DNA from: Microbispora sp. ZYX-F-249
Lineage (GTDB): Bacteria; Actinomycetota; Actinomycetes; Streptosporangiales; Streptosporangiaceae
Assembly: GCF_039649665.1 (NCBI RefSeq)
Contig: NZ_JBDJAW010000036.1
Location: 16,190-80,189, forward strand
Reading direction: 5' to 3'
DNA length: 64,000 nucleotides
In this document: positions 43,055-52,462 of the stretch, piece after piece
Numbering within the stretch: position 1 is the first letter of the stretch
How the letters are laid out: every line of letters begins with the position of its first letter
Notes under the pieces: model-generated
What the model was told of the DNA's origin: nothing
The model's database searches: none
The model's input: the letters and a program-made list of their open reading frames with translations, nothing else
Made by a program: the position numbers and the translations under genes

Positions 43055-43835
43055 GAGCCTCGGGGAGTACCGCCGTGCCCTCGTCGGGTGGACGGTCGGG
43101 CTGTGCGCGTTCCTCGGGATGTACATCTCGATCTACGCGAGCATGATGAAGGATCCCGAGACCTTCAGTGCGCAGGCCATCGCCAAATATCCCGGCGCGT
43201 TCAGGGACCTGATGGGCGGCATGTCCGACATCGCGACCGGGCGCGGTTATCTGCAGGCCGTCGCCTACCAGCTGCTCGGCCCGCTGCTGTTCACCATGTG
43301 CGCCGCGATCCTCGGCAACCGGGCCATCGCGGGCCCGGAGGAGGCCAAGACGCTGGAGCTCACGCTGACGCTGCCGATCGACCGCAGGCGGCTGCTGCTG
43401 GAGCGCTGGGCCGCGCTGGCGCTCGGCCTGCTCGCCGTGGCGCTGGTCACGCTGGCCGTCGCCACCGGGGCGTCGTCCGCCGCCGGCATGGACGTCCCGT
43501 TCGGGAGCATCCTCGCCGCGCACACCGGGCTGTTCCTGCTGGTGCTGTTCTTCGGGACGCTGACGCTGTGCGTGGGCGCGGCCTTCGGGCGCAAGCAGGT
43601 CGCGCTCGCCGTGGTCGGCGTGTGGGGCGTCGCCGGCTACGTCGTGGAGACCATGGGCAGGAACGTCGACGCGATCTCCTGGCTGCGCTGGATCTCGCCC
43701 GTCCACTACTACCTCGACGGCAGGCCGCTCTATCAGGGCTGGCCGTACGGCGACTACCTTGTGCTGCTGGGTGCGACGGCCGTCCTGCTCATGACGGCGC
43801 TGCTCGCCTTCGAACGGCGTGACGTAGGAGTCTGA
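43035..43835 (+). CDS. ABC transporter permease
   Basis: 266 residues from ATG 43035. About six membrane helices, beginning LVGWTVGLCAFLGMYISIY and including GLFLLVLFFGTLTLCVGAAF and DYLVLLGATAVLLMTALLAF. ABC-2 type export permease that pairs with the ATPase before it. The stop overlaps the start of the regulator (TGATG). Confidence 0.85.
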   Translation: MPTLVRKSLGEYRRALVGWTVGLCAFLGMYISIYASMMKDPETFSAQAIAKYPGAFRDLMGGMSDIATGRGYLQAVAYQLLGPLLFTMCAAILGNRAIAGPEEAKTLELTLTLPIDRRRLLLERWAALALGLLAVALVTLAVATGASSAAGMDVPFGSILAAHTGLFLLVLFFGTLTLCVGAAFGRKQVALAVVGVWGVAGYVVETMGRNVDAISWLRWISPVHYYLDGRPLYQGWPYGDYLVLLGATAVLLMTALLAFERRDVGV

Positions 43836-44887
43836 TGGACAGCGTTCTCGCTCGCGTGAGCGAGGCGACCGGGGTGCCCGCCGACTTACTCGGCGGGTTC
43901 CTGTCGGTTCTGGCCGCGTCGGCCGCCACCGGCAGGCTGCCCGGCCGCGCCGACATGGACGGCCTGCGCGAGTGCGGCGCCCTCGCCGCCGAGCGCGGCA
44001 TCCCGCTGCGGGTGCTCGCCGACGCCTGCCTGCACGCCGCCGAGCTCACCTCCGGTGGGGCGTTCGGCGCCGTACGCCGCGGCATGGCCGCCTACATCGA
44101 GGGCTACGAGGAGGCCCAGCGCGCCGCCCTCCGGCAGGAGGAGGAGGCCCGCCGGCTGTTCGTCGACGACCTGCTGCAGGGCAGGGCGGACGCCGAGCGG
44201 GCCGAGCACTTCGGCCTGCGGCTCGCGGGGGCGTACGTCGTGACCGTGGCGCGGCCGGACGTCCCGGTGGCGCCGGGCGACCCGCTGGCCGGGCGGATCG
44301 AGCAGGCGCTGGTGGCGAGGTTCGGCTCGCACAACATCCTGGTCGCCGTCCGCGACGGCCTGCTGGTGTGCGTGTCCCCGGCCGCGCTGGCCGCCGCGAG
44401 CGGCGAGTTCACCCACCACGTACGCGCCGCGCTCACGAACTGGCGGGCCGGGGTGGGCCGCCCCCACCAGGGCCCCGGCGGCATCGTCACCTCCTATCGC
44501 GAGGCGGCGGGCGCTATCGACCTCGGCGAGCGCCTCGGCCTGCGGGCCCAGGTGCTGAAGGCGGCCGACCTGCTGGTCTTCCCGGTGCTGCTGCGGGACA
44601 GGGAGGCGATCGTGGACCTCGTCTCCACCGTGCTCGGGCCGCTGACCTCCGCCCGCGGCGGCCCGGAGCCGCTGCTGGAGACGCTGGAGGCCGTCTTCGC
44701 CTCCCAGGGCAACCACACGGCGGCGGCGCGCAGGCTCGGCATCAGCACCCGGGCGATCACCTACCGGCTGGAGCGGATCCGCCGGCTGACCGGCTTCTCG
44801 CCGAGCGACCCCACCCAGCGGTTCACGCTGGAGACGGCCGTGCTCGGGGCCCGCCTCCTGGAGTGGCCGGCCCATCCTCTGGCCTGA
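43835..44887 (+). CDS. PucR/CdaR-family helix-turn-helix regulator
   Basis: 350 residues from ATG 43835. A helical N-terminal sensor-like domain is followed by the GGDEF-like PucR middle part and the C-terminal HTH_30: LEAVFASQGNHTAAARRLGISTRAITYRLERIRRLTG. Coupled to the ABC exporter, so it probably controls it. Confidence 0.85.
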   Translation: MDSVLARVSEATGVPADLLGGFLSVLAASAATGRLPGRADMDGLRECGALAAERGIPLRVLADACLHAAELTSGGAFGAVRRGMAAYIEGYEEAQRAALRQEEEARRLFVDDLLQGRADAERAEHFGLRLAGAYVVTVARPDVPVAPGDPLAGRIEQALVARFGSHNILVAVRDGLLVCVSPAALAAASGEFTHHVRAALTNWRAGVGRPHQGPGGIVTSYREAAGAIDLGERLGLRAQVLKAADLLVFPVLLRDREAIVDLVSTVLGPLTSARGGPEPLLETLEAVFASQGNHTAAARRLGISTRAITYRLERIRRLTGFSPSDPTQRFTLETAVLGARLLEWPAHPLA

Positions 44888-45043
44888 TCCGGGCATCCCC
44901 GCCACCTTCAACGTATAGGGGAAGGGGGGACTTGCGGCAAGGCCCCGGTGACGCCGCAGAATCGGAGGCCGTCAGCCGGGCCGCCCGGTGCGGGACAACG
45001 GCCGCGGGCGGGTTCACGTTCCATGCCGTCACGGGGGAGAGCC

Positions 45044-46282
45044 ATGCGCGTGCTGTTGTCCACGATCGGGACGCGGGGGGAAGTCCAGCCGATGGTCGCG
45101 CTGGCCGTGGAGCTGCGGAGGCTCGGGCACGAGGCCCGGCTGTGCGTGCCTCCCGACTTCCGCGACTGGATCCAGGGTTTCGGATTGCCCGTCGTGCCGA
45201 TCGGGCCCGAGCTGCGCCCGACCGCGTCGGCCGCGTCGGCGGCCCCACGGGTCCAGGCCCCGCCCACGCCCGAGCAGCGCCGGCGGATGCTCGACGGCAC
45301 GGTCGCCGTCCAGTTCGCCACGGTCTCCGCGGCGGCCGAGGACTGCGACGTCATCGTGGGAGGCGGGGCCATGTCGATCGCCGCCCACTCGGTGGCGGAG
45401 CGGAGGGGGATCGGCTACGTCTACGTGAGCTACTGCCCGGTCACGCTGCCGTCGCCGCACCACGCACCCCTGCCCATCTGGGGGGAGGGGCCGGCGGACG
45501 CGCCGGCCGGCAACCGCGCGCTCTGGGCGGAGGACGCGCGGCGCTGGAACGAGATGGCCGGCGCCGCGCTCAACGCCCACCGGGTCTCGGCCGGCCTTGA
45601 TCCGGTCGCGGACACCCGGGGACACATGTTCACCGACCGGCCCTGGCTGGCCGCCGACCCGACGCTGGGCCCCTGGCCCGAGCCGGCGGACCTCGACGTC
45701 GTGCAGACGGGCGCCTGGATCCTGCCGGAGCGGCGCCCGCTGCCACCGGAACTGGAGAAGTTCCTCGACGACGGCGAGCCGCCCGTCTGCGTCGGCTTCG
45801 GGAGCGTCCGCGCTCCCCGTGACATCGCGCGGGCGGCGGCCGGCGCGGCCCGCGCGCTCGGCCGTCGCGTGGTGGTGCTCCGCGGCTGGGCCGGCCTGTC
45901 CCCGGCGGACGACGGGCCCGGCTGCCTGGCCGTCGACGAGGCCGACCAGCGTGCGCTGTTCCCCCGGGTCGCCGCCGTCGTCCACCACGGCGGCGCGGGC
46001 ACCACGACCGCCGCCGCGCTGGCCGGGACGCCCCAGGTCGTCGTGCCGCAGCACTACGACCAGCACTACTGGGCGCGGCGGGTCGGCGATCTCGGGATCG
46101 GGACCGCGCATGCGCCCGCCGAGCCGACCGCCGAGTCGCTCACCGCGGCCCTCCGGCGGGTCCTCCACCCCGATGTGGCGGCCCGTGCCGCCGCCGTCGC
46201 GGGCGAGGTGCGCACCGACGGCGCCGAAGTCGCGGCGCGGCGTCTGGTCGCCATGGCCGCCGCAGGACGGTTCCCGGGATGA
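45044..46282 (+). CDS. GT1 glycosyltransferase (vancomycin-type/UGT-like)
   Basis: 412 residues from ATG 45044, chosen because GGGGGAGA precedes it and because the family starts MRVLLSTIGTRGEVQPMVALA. Acceptor domain N-terminal; donor domain contains CVGFGSVRAPRD, FPRVAAVVHHGGAGTTTAAALAG (nucleotide-sugar site) and PQHYDQHYWARRV. Glycosylates small lipophilic molecules in secondary metabolism or detoxification. No biosynthetic cluster next to it. Confidence 0.85.
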   Translation: MRVLLSTIGTRGEVQPMVALAVELRRLGHEARLCVPPDFRDWIQGFGLPVVPIGPELRPTASAASAAPRVQAPPTPEQRRRMLDGTVAVQFATVSAAAEDCDVIVGGGAMSIAAHSVAERRGIGYVYVSYCPVTLPSPHHAPLPIWGEGPADAPAGNRALWAEDARRWNEMAGAALNAHRVSAGLDPVADTRGHMFTDRPWLAADPTLGPWPEPADLDVVQTGAWILPERRPLPPELEKFLDDGEPPVCVGFGSVRAPRDIARAAAGAARALGRRVVVLRGWAGLSPADDGPGCLAVDEADQRALFPRVAAVVHHGGAGTTTAAALAGTPQVVVPQHYDQHYWARRVGDLGIGTAHAPAEPTAESLTAALRRVLHPDVAARAAAVAGEVRTDGAEVAARRLVAMAAAGRFPG

Positions 46283-46354
46283 CAGAGGAGCGACCCGCAC
46301 CCACACCCTGCGGCCGGCGTGGGACTGGGCGCGGCGTTCGCGGCGGGTGGACGC

Positions 46355-47317
46355 TCAGGGGATAAGCAGCAGCTTGCCGGTCGTCCGCCTGGCTTCCAGG
46401 TCGTCGTGGGCGCGCCGGGCCTCGGCCAGCGGGTAGCGCTGGGAGACGTGCACCTTCACCGCGCCGGAGGCGACCCAGCCGAGCAGGTCGTTCGCCCGCG
46501 ACAGCAGCTCCTCGCGAGTGGCCGTGTAGTGCCCGAGCGTGGGCCGGGTCAGGAACAGCGAGCCGCCCGCGTTGAGCCGCTGCGGGTCGAACGGCGGTAC
46601 GGGCCCGCTGGCCGCGCCGTACAGCGCCATCATGCCGCGCGGCCGCAGCGACGCGAGTGACCCGTCGAACGTGGCGGCGCCGACCCCGTCGTAGACGACG
46701 TGCACCCCGGCGCCGTCGGTGATCTCCTTCACGGCCTCGGAAAAGCCGTCGTAGCCGACGACCTCGTCGGCGCCCGCCTGCCGGGCGAGCTTCTCCTTCT
46801 CGGCGCTGGAGACCGTGCCGATCACGCGCGCGCCGCGCAGCTTGGCCATCTGGACGAGCAGCAGGCCCATGCCGCCGGCCGCCGCGTGCACGAGCACGTC
46901 GTCATTCGACCGGACCGCGTACGTGGAGTGGGTCAGGTAGTGCGCGGTCAGCCCTTGGAGCAGCACCGCCGCCGCCAGGTCCGGCGACAGCCCGTCGGGC
47001 AGCCGGATGGCCTTGTCCGCCGGGACCACGGCCTTGGTCGCGTACGAGCCCATGACGCTGGCCCAGCCGACCCGGTCGCCGGGCACGAGGTCGGTCACGC
47101 CGGGCCCGACGGCCGTGACCGTGCCGGCTCCCTCGTTGCCGGGCACCAGCGGCAGCGACAGGGGATAACGGCCCTCGCGGTGGTAGACGTCGATGAAGTT
47201 GACGCCCGTCGCCGCGACCTCGACCAGCACCTCACCGGGGCCGGGCTCGGGGTCGGGCCGCTCGGCGTACTCCAGCACCGAGGAATCACCGTACGCGGGG
47301 ACGACGATGGCATGCAT
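46355..47317 (-). CDS. Quinone oxidoreductase (MDR superfamily)
   Basis: 320 residues from ATG 47317. Zeta-crystallin type: GVNFIDVYHREGRYPLSLP, GNEGAGTVTAVG, NADPH-binding AAAGGMGLLLVQMAKLRGARVIGTVSS. No zinc ligands, so it reduces quinones or enals with NADPH. Transcribed alone. Confidence 0.9.
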   Translation of the reverse strand: MHAIVVPAYGDSSVLEYAERPDPEPGPGEVLVEVAATGVNFIDVYHREGRYPLSLPLVPGNEGAGTVTAVGPGVTDLVPGDRVGWASVMGSYATKAVVPADKAIRLPDGLSPDLAAAVLLQGLTAHYLTHSTYAVRSNDDVLVHAAAGGMGLLLVQMAKLRGARVIGTVSSAEKEKLARQAGADEVVGYDGFSEAVKEITDGAGVHVVYDGVGAATFDGSLASLRPRGMMALYGAASGPVPPFDPQRLNAGGSLFLTRPTLGHYTATREELLSRANDLLGWVASGAVKVHVSQRYPLAEARRAHDDLEARRTTGKLLLIP

Positions 47318-47399
47318 GCGCGGCTCCTGTCTGATCTCTCCTGAATGCCCCTAACCGGTCGCTCCCGGAAGGTTGTTCCCGGGCCCGGCGAGGCGGGCC

Positions 47400-48467
47400 T
47401 CAGAAGCCGGTGAGGGTGATCTTGCCGATCGCGGTGCCCGACTCGAGGATGCGGTGGGCCTCGCGCAGGTTGGCGGCGCTGACCGGGCCGAGATCCAGGT
47501 TGGCGGTGGACGTGACGACCCCGGCGTCGACGAGCCGCGCGACCCGGTCGAGGATGCGGTGCTGGTTCACCTGGTCCGGGGTCCGGAACAGCGAGTGGGT
47601 GAACATGAGCTCCCAGTGGAAGGCGATGCTCTTCGACTTGAGCACGCCGATGTCGAGGGAGTCGTGGTCGTCGATGGCGACGATCCGGCCGAAGGGGGTG
47701 AGCGCCTCGGCGTAGGCCGCGAGGTTGCGGTCGGTGCCGGTCGTGCTGAAGACGAAGTCCACGCCGTCCGGCGCGACCTCGGCCAGCTGCTTGGCCAGCG
47801 GGGCGCGGTGGTCCACCACGTGATGGGCGCCCATCCGGCGGGCGAACTCCACGGTCTCCGGCCGGGAGGCCGTGCCGATCACGGTCAGCCCGGTCAGGGC
47901 GCGTGCGAGCTGCACGACGATGGAGCCGACGCCGCCCGCGGCCGCGGTCACCAGCAGCGTCCCGGTCTGATCCGCGTCGTGGGGCAGGGCGTCGCCGCGC
48001 AGGCCCAGCCGCTCGAACAGGCCCTCCCAGGCCGTGAGGGAGGTCAGCGGCAGCGCGGCGGCCTCGGTGAAGGACAGCGTGGCGGGCTTGTGGCCGGCGA
48101 TGCGCTCGTCCACCACGTGGAAGCGGGAGTTCGCGCCGGGCCGGTCGATCGCGCCGGCGTAGTAGACCTCGTCGCCGACCTCGAACAGCTCCACCTCGCC
48201 GCCCACGGCGACCACGGTGCCGGCGGCGTCCCAGCCGAGCACCTTGGGCTCGCCGCCCGGATCGCTGCCCTGCCGGACCTTGTAGTCCACCGGGTTCACG
48301 GCGACGGCCTCCACCCGGACCAGCAGGTCGCGCGGGCCGGGCTCGGGCACCGGCAGCTCGACGTCCAGGAGGCTCCGCGGGTCGTCGACGGGAAGGCTGC
48401 GCCGGTAGGCGACGGCGGGCATGACGGCGGGCACGGTGGACATGGTCGGGCTCGGGTACTCACTCAT
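47400..48467 (-). CDS. Zinc-binding-type alcohol dehydrogenase / quinone reductase family protein
   Basis: 355 residues from ATG 48467 (TGGGAGGACC ribosome site). MDR family of the ZADH-like branch: VNPVDYKVRQGSDPGGEPKVLGWDAAGTVVAVG and NAD(P) site VTAAAGGVGSIVVQLARALTG. Catalytic zinc ligands are not obvious. The HxlR gene lies upstream on the same strand, and both share a promoter motif. Confidence 0.85.
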   Translation of the reverse strand: MSEYPSPTMSTVPAVMPAVAYRRSLPVDDPRSLLDVELPVPEPGPRDLLVRVEAVAVNPVDYKVRQGSDPGGEPKVLGWDAAGTVVAVGGEVELFEVGDEVYYAGAIDRPGANSRFHVVDERIAGHKPATLSFTEAAALPLTSLTAWEGLFERLGLRGDALPHDADQTGTLLVTAAAGGVGSIVVQLARALTGLTVIGTASRPETVEFARRMGAHHVVDHRAPLAKQLAEVAPDGVDFVFSTTGTDRNLAAYAEALTPFGRIVAIDDHDSLDIGVLKSKSIAFHWELMFTHSLFRTPDQVNQHRILDRVARLVDAGVVTSTANLDLGPVSAANLREAHRILESGTAIGKITLTGF

Positions 48468-48570
48468 GATGGTCCTCCCACACACGAAGGCGGCCGGTGC
48501 GGATCGCACGGCGGCGCGGTGACGGTGGGACGGTACCCGCCGGAGCCTGGTTACCCGCAAGGGACACGAG

Positions 48571-48584
48571 TATCCGATGGGAAC
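48571..48584 (+). promoter_or_regulatory. Candidate HxlR operator before the MDR gene
   Basis: TATCCGATGGGAAC matches TATCCAAAAGGAAC (48963-48976) at 11 of 14 positions; both lie upstream of the two minus-strand genes. Confidence 0.45.
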
Positions 48585-48598
48585 CATAAAGGTGGAGG

Positions 48599-48952
48599 CT
48601 AGTCGGAGCCGGGAAAGCGGTCGATGTTGCGCTCCACCCACGTCCGCAGGTGGGCGAGCGGGACGTTGGCGTCCCTGCCGAGTGGGGTGAGGCTGTATTC
48701 CACGCGCAGCGGCACCTCCGGATACACCTCGCGGTGGACGAGGCCGTGGTCCTCCAGGCGGCGCAGGGTCTGGGTGAGCACCTTGGGACTGACGCCCTGG
48801 AGGCGGGCGCGCAGCGCGCCGAAACGCCGCGGGCCGTCCTCCAGGGCGCCCAGGGCCAGCGCGCTCCACTTGTTGGCCAGCAGGTCGAGCATGTCGCGGC
48901 ACGGGCAGGCGGCGGAGTAGACGTCCTTCGGATCGTCGCACATGGTGCTCAT
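48599..48952 (-). CDS. HxlR-family transcriptional regulator
   Basis: 117 residues from ATG 48952 (or 48943). Cys-rich start (CPCRDMLDLLANKWSALALGAL), winged helix with GPRRFGALRARLQGVSPKVLTQTLRRLEDHGLVHREVYPEVPLRVEYSLTPLG. HxlR/QorR-type proteins sense thiol or quinone stress via the conserved N-terminal Cys and repress the adjacent quinone reductase. Its own promoter carries the same motif. Confidence 0.9.
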   Translation of the reverse strand: MSTMCDDPKDVYSAACPCRDMLDLLANKWSALALGALEDGPRRFGALRARLQGVSPKVLTQTLRRLEDHGLVHREVYPEVPLRVEYSLTPLGRDANVPLAHLRTWVERNIDRFPGSD

Positions 48953-48962
48953 GCCGCGAAGA

Positions 48963-48976
48963 TATCCAAAAGGAAC
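48963..48976 (+). promoter_or_regulatory. Candidate HxlR operator before its own gene
   Basis: TATCCAAAAGGAAC, imperfect dyad with TATCC and GGAAC half-sites around four bases. See the matching site at 48571-48584. Confidence 0.45.
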
Positions 48977-49678
48977 TTATGGCCTTGGGGGAACCGGGCC
49001 GGAGGCCAGCCGGCGCAGCAGCGGCAGGTCGACGCTCTCCAGCGTCGGCACGGTCGTCACGCCGCTCACCGCGCCCGGGAGGCCGACCGCGATGACGGCG
49101 CACCCGGCGGCCCGGGCCGAGGCGACGCCTGTCGGACTGTCCTCGATCGCCACGCACGCGGCGGGGTCGACGCCGAGCCGCGCGGCGGCCGCCAGGTACG
49201 GATCGGGCGCCGGTTTGTTCCTGGCGCTGTCCCCGGCGGCCACCGACAGCCGGAAGCGGTGCCCGCCGACGGTCTCCAGCACCAGGTCCACGACCGGCCG
49301 GGGGGACGCGCTGACCAGCCCGGCCGGGACCCCGGCCGCGCGCAGGGCCTCCAGCAGCGCGACCGCGCCGGGGAGCGTGGTCACCCCGCTTTCGAGCCGG
49401 ACGGTGAACGCGTCCGTCAGCATGGCCTCGACGGCCCGTGCCCCGGGGCCCCCGGGACCCCCGGTGGCGTCCAGGGCGGCGGTGATGCGCAGGGCGGCGT
49501 CCTCGACCGACAGGCCGTACAACGCCTCCCGATCGGCGTCCCCGAGAGGGGAGCCCAGGCCGTCGGCGACCTCCACGCAGGCGTCCCACCACAGGCCCTC
49601 GGTGTCCACCAGCGTGCCGTCCATGTCGAACAGGACCGCCGCCGGGCAAACCTCGCCGGTCATGGCACTAGACGACAT
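48977..49678 (-). CDS. HAD-superfamily phosphatase (beta-phosphoglucomutase-like)
   Basis: 233 residues from ATG 49678, or 228 from ATG 49663. Motif I AVLFDMDGTLVDTEGLWW, motif II LVSASPR, motif III NKPAPDPYLAAA, motif IV CVAIEDSPTGVASARAAG. The long start overlaps the ABC ATPase gene by 11 bp, suggesting that it acts on the imported compound. A phosphonatase-like role is possible but motif I fits ordinary phosphatases. Confidence 0.85.
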   Translation of the reverse strand: MSSSAMTGEVCPAAVLFDMDGTLVDTEGLWWDACVEVADGLGSPLGDADREALYGLSVEDAALRITAALDATGGPGGPGARAVEAMLTDAFTVRLESGVTTLPGAVALLEALRAAGVPAGLVSASPRPVVDLVLETVGGHRFRLSVAAGDSARNKPAPDPYLAAAARLGVDPAACVAIEDSPTGVASARAAGCAVIAVGLPGAVSGVTTVPTLESVDLPLLRRLASGPVPPRP

Positions 49679-50750
49679 CGGGTTCGGGGACCGCCGCCGC
49701 GGCTCCGGTCTCCGCGCGGGCCGACACGAGCACGGGCCGCTCGACCAGCCCGGCGCGTACGGCGGTGCCGGGCGCGAAGCGCGCGGAGTCGTGTCCGGGC
49801 ACGTCGGCGAGCACCTCGGTGCCGTCGCCCAAACGGACCCGCAGCCGGGCGGTGGAGCCGCGGAACGACGAGACCATGACGATCCCGTCGCCCTCGCCGT
49901 CGGGGGTGACCAGCACGGCCTCTGGCCGTACGAGCACGTCCACCCGCGCGGCGTCCGGGGCCGGCCCCTCCACCGGCAGCGTCTGGCCGAGGACCGTGAC
50001 CCGGTCGCCCGACACCAGGCCGGGCAGGTGGTTCATCGCCCCGACGAACTCGGCGACGAACGGGGTGGCCGGCCGGTCGTACAACGTGGCGGGGCCCGCG
50101 ACCTGCTCCAGGCGGCCGTCGCGCAGCACGGCGACCCGGTCGGCCATCGACAGCGCCTCCTCCTGGTCGTGCGTCACGAAGATCGTCGTGATGCCGAGGG
50201 AGAGCTGCAGGCGGCGGATCTCCTCGCGCAGCGTGACCCGCACCTTGGCGTCGAGCGCCGACAGCGGCTCGTCCAGCAGCAGCACCCTGGGCTCCAGGGC
50301 GAGCGCGCGGGCCAGCGCCACGCGCTGCTGCTGACCGCCGGACAGCTGGTGGGGGTAGCGGTCGCCGACCGAGGGCAGGCCGACCAGCTCCAGCAGCTCC
50401 TGCGCGCGGGCGTGCCGCCTGGCGGCGGGCACCTTGCGCACCCGCATGCCGAAGCCCACGTTGTCCCGCGCGTTGAGGTTGGGGAAGAGGCTGTAGGACT
50501 GGAAGACCATGCCGGCGTCGCGCCGGTTGGCCGGCACGCGCGTGATGTCGGCGCCGTCCACCAGGACCTCGCCCTCGTCGGGCTGCTCGAAACCGGCCAG
50601 GCAGCGCAGCGCGGTGGTCTTGCCGCACCCCGACGGGCCGAGCAGCGCGATCAGCTCGCCGGGCTCCACCGTGAGGTCGAGTCCGTCCAGCGCGACCGTG
50701 CTGCCGAACCGCCGCCGCAGGCCGCGGAACTCGACCCGGGCGCCGTTCAT
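49668..50750 (-). CDS. ABC importer ATP-binding protein (PotA/FbpC-like)
   Basis: 360 residues from ATG 50750 (GGAGTGGATC upstream). Walker A LLGPSGCGKTTALRCLAG, signature LSGGQQQRVALARAL, Walker B VLLLDEPLSALD, H-loop VTHDQEEALSMADR, followed by a TOBE domain. Belongs to the spermidine/iron/2-aminoethylphosphonate importer class. The start overlaps the stop of the permease (ATGA). Confidence 0.9.
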   Translation of the reverse strand: MNGARVEFRGLRRRFGSTVALDGLDLTVEPGELIALLGPSGCGKTTALRCLAGFEQPDEGEVLVDGADITRVPANRRDAGMVFQSYSLFPNLNARDNVGFGMRVRKVPAARRHARAQELLELVGLPSVGDRYPHQLSGGQQQRVALARALALEPRVLLLDEPLSALDAKVRVTLREEIRRLQLSLGITTIFVTHDQEEALSMADRVAVLRDGRLEQVAGPATLYDRPATPFVAEFVGAMNHLPGLVSGDRVTVLGQTLPVEGPAPDAARVDVLVRPEAVLVTPDGEGDGIVMVSSFRGSTARLRVRLGDGTEVLADVPGHDSARFAPGTAVRAGLVERPVLVSARAETGAAAAVPEPDVV

Positions 50751-51634
50751 GATCCACTCCTTTGCCTCGCGCCGGCGGACGACAGGGCGAGCAGCAGCAG
50801 CCAGGTGATCAGCAGGCTGAACACCGAGACGGCCACCGACACCTGCGCCTGTGAGCCGGAGATCCGGTAGATCCAGTTGGGGAAGGTCTCGAAGCTGAGC
50901 AACCGGGCGGTGGTGAACTCCCCGAGCACCAGCGCCAGCGTGAGGAACGACGCGCTCGCCATCGCCGACCGCATGTTCGGGATGATCACCCGCAGCAGCA
51001 CGTGGGGCCACGACGCCCCGAGGTTCCTGGCCGCCTCCGACAACGTGCGCACGTCGATCGCGCCCAGGCCCGCGTCGAGCGAGCGGTAGGCGAACGGCAG
51101 CGCGAGCACGACGTAGGCGAGCACGAGCACCACCGGGAAGCCGGGGTTCTGCAGCGCGATGATCGTCTGGTAGAAGGGCGTGCTCGCCAGGTAGTCCGGC
51201 CCCCACCGCAGCACCGTGCTGATCCCGGCCACGAACGTGATCGGGGGCACGACCAGCGGCAGCGTGCAGACCACCTCCAGCACCGGCCGCAGCCGCGGCG
51301 CGCCGAGCCGTACGGCCACCACGGCGGGCAGCGTCAGCAGCAGCACCAGCACGATCGTGGCGAGCCCGAGCCCGAGCGACAGCAGGAGGCTGCCGCCGAA
51401 GCTTTCGGCCGAGAAGATCTGGCCGTACGCGTCGAGCGAGAAGCCCTGGTCGGGAGCCTTCACCGTGAAGACGAACGACGCGATCAGCGGGACGAGGAAG
51501 TAGACGGCGGCGAGCACGAGGACCACGCCGCGCCACACCCGGGGACGGCGCGGCCGGCCGCCGCGCGCGGGCGCCGCTCCGGGGGCGACCTGTGTGGTCA
51601 CCTGTGTGGAAACCTGGGGGGTCAGCGAAGCCAT
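50747..51634 (-). CDS. ABC importer permease (second)
   Basis: 295 residues from ATG 51634. Six helices; the EAA-type loop is TLSEAARNLGASWPHVLLRVIIPNM. Binding-protein-dependent importer permease. Overlaps the other permease gene by 13 bp. Confidence 0.85.
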   Translation of the reverse strand: MASLTPQVSTQVTTQVAPGAAPARGGRPRRPRVWRGVVLVLAAVYFLVPLIASFVFTVKAPDQGFSLDAYGQIFSAESFGGSLLLSLGLGLATIVLVLLLTLPAVVAVRLGAPRLRPVLEVVCTLPLVVPPITFVAGISTVLRWGPDYLASTPFYQTIIALQNPGFPVVLVLAYVVLALPFAYRSLDAGLGAIDVRTLSEAARNLGASWPHVLLRVIIPNMRSAMASASFLTLALVLGEFTTARLLSFETFPNWIYRISGSQAQVSVAVSVFSLLITWLLLLALSSAGARQRSGS

Positions 51635-52458
51635 CGGGCGCTCCTTCGCTGCAGCGGGAGGTAGACGGCCATGACCAGGCCCGCGACGACGATCATGTCG
51701 AGGCTGAGGGCCAGCGCGACGTTCTCGTGCCCGATGAGGACGTTGCCGGTGAGCGCGTCGGCGATCTTCAGCGTGACCAGCGGGACGGTGGACCCGACCA
51801 TGGCCTGCGCCGTGGCGTAGGCCGAGAACGCGCCGCCGAACAGCAGCACGACCCCGCCGAGCAGCGCCGGGGTCAGCACCGGGATCCCGACGTACCGCCA
51901 GAACTGCCAGGTGCTCGCGCCGTTGTTCTGCGCGGCCTCACGCCACTGCGGGCGCAGCCCGTCCAGCGCGGGCACGACCGTGAGCACCTGGAGGGGGATG
52001 GAGAAGTACAGGTAGACCAGGGTGAGACCCCAGAAGTTGTACAGGCTCCACCCGTGCTGGCCGAGGCCGAGCGTGGTGGTGACGACGCCCGAGTTGCCGA
52101 GCGTGGCGATCCAGGCGAAGGCCAGCGGCACGCCGCCGAAGTTGGCCAGCACGCCGGAGGCGGTCAGCACCGCCTCGCGCAGCGCCCGGAACCTGGAGGT
52201 CACCACGGCCTGGGCGAGGAAGGTGCCGAGCACCCCGCCCAGCACCGCCACGAGTGCCGAGATCTTGACGCTGCCGAGCAGGGCGGTCAGGTACGCGCCC
52301 TGGAGCGACTCGGTGAGGTTGGCGGTGCTGAGCGTGCCCTCCTTGGTGAACGTGCCACCGAGGAGGACCAGCATCGGCACGCCGAAGACGATGACGGCGA
52401 AGACCAGCAGCGGCGCGGCCGCCCACCGGCTCTTCGATCGCGTACGGCTGTCGTGCAC
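51622..52458 (-). CDS. ABC importer permease (first)
   Basis: 278 residues from GTG 52458. Six helices, beginning WAAAPLLVFAVIVFGVPMLVLLGG; EAA loop EAAQNNGASTWQFWRYVGIPVLTPALL. Starts 4 bp after the binding-protein gene, in one operon. Confidence 0.85.
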   Translation of the reverse strand: MHDSRTRSKSRWAAAPLLVFAVIVFGVPMLVLLGGTFTKEGTLSTANLTESLQGAYLTALLGSVKISALVAVLGGVLGTFLAQAVVTSRFRALREAVLTASGVLANFGGVPLAFAWIATLGNSGVVTTTLGLGQHGWSLYNFWGLTLVYLYFSIPLQVLTVVPALDGLRPQWREAAQNNGASTWQFWRYVGIPVLTPALLGGVVLLFGGAFSAYATAQAMVGSTVPLVTLKIADALTGNVLIGHENVALALSLDMIVVAGLVMAVYLPLQRRSARWLR

Positions 52459-52462
52459 GGTC

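Noticed and set aside
47400..49649. 749-codon minus-strand frame
   Set aside because: Only its C-terminal 355 residues from ATG 48467 match an MDR enzyme; the rest is a shadow of the HxlR and HAD genes in other frames.
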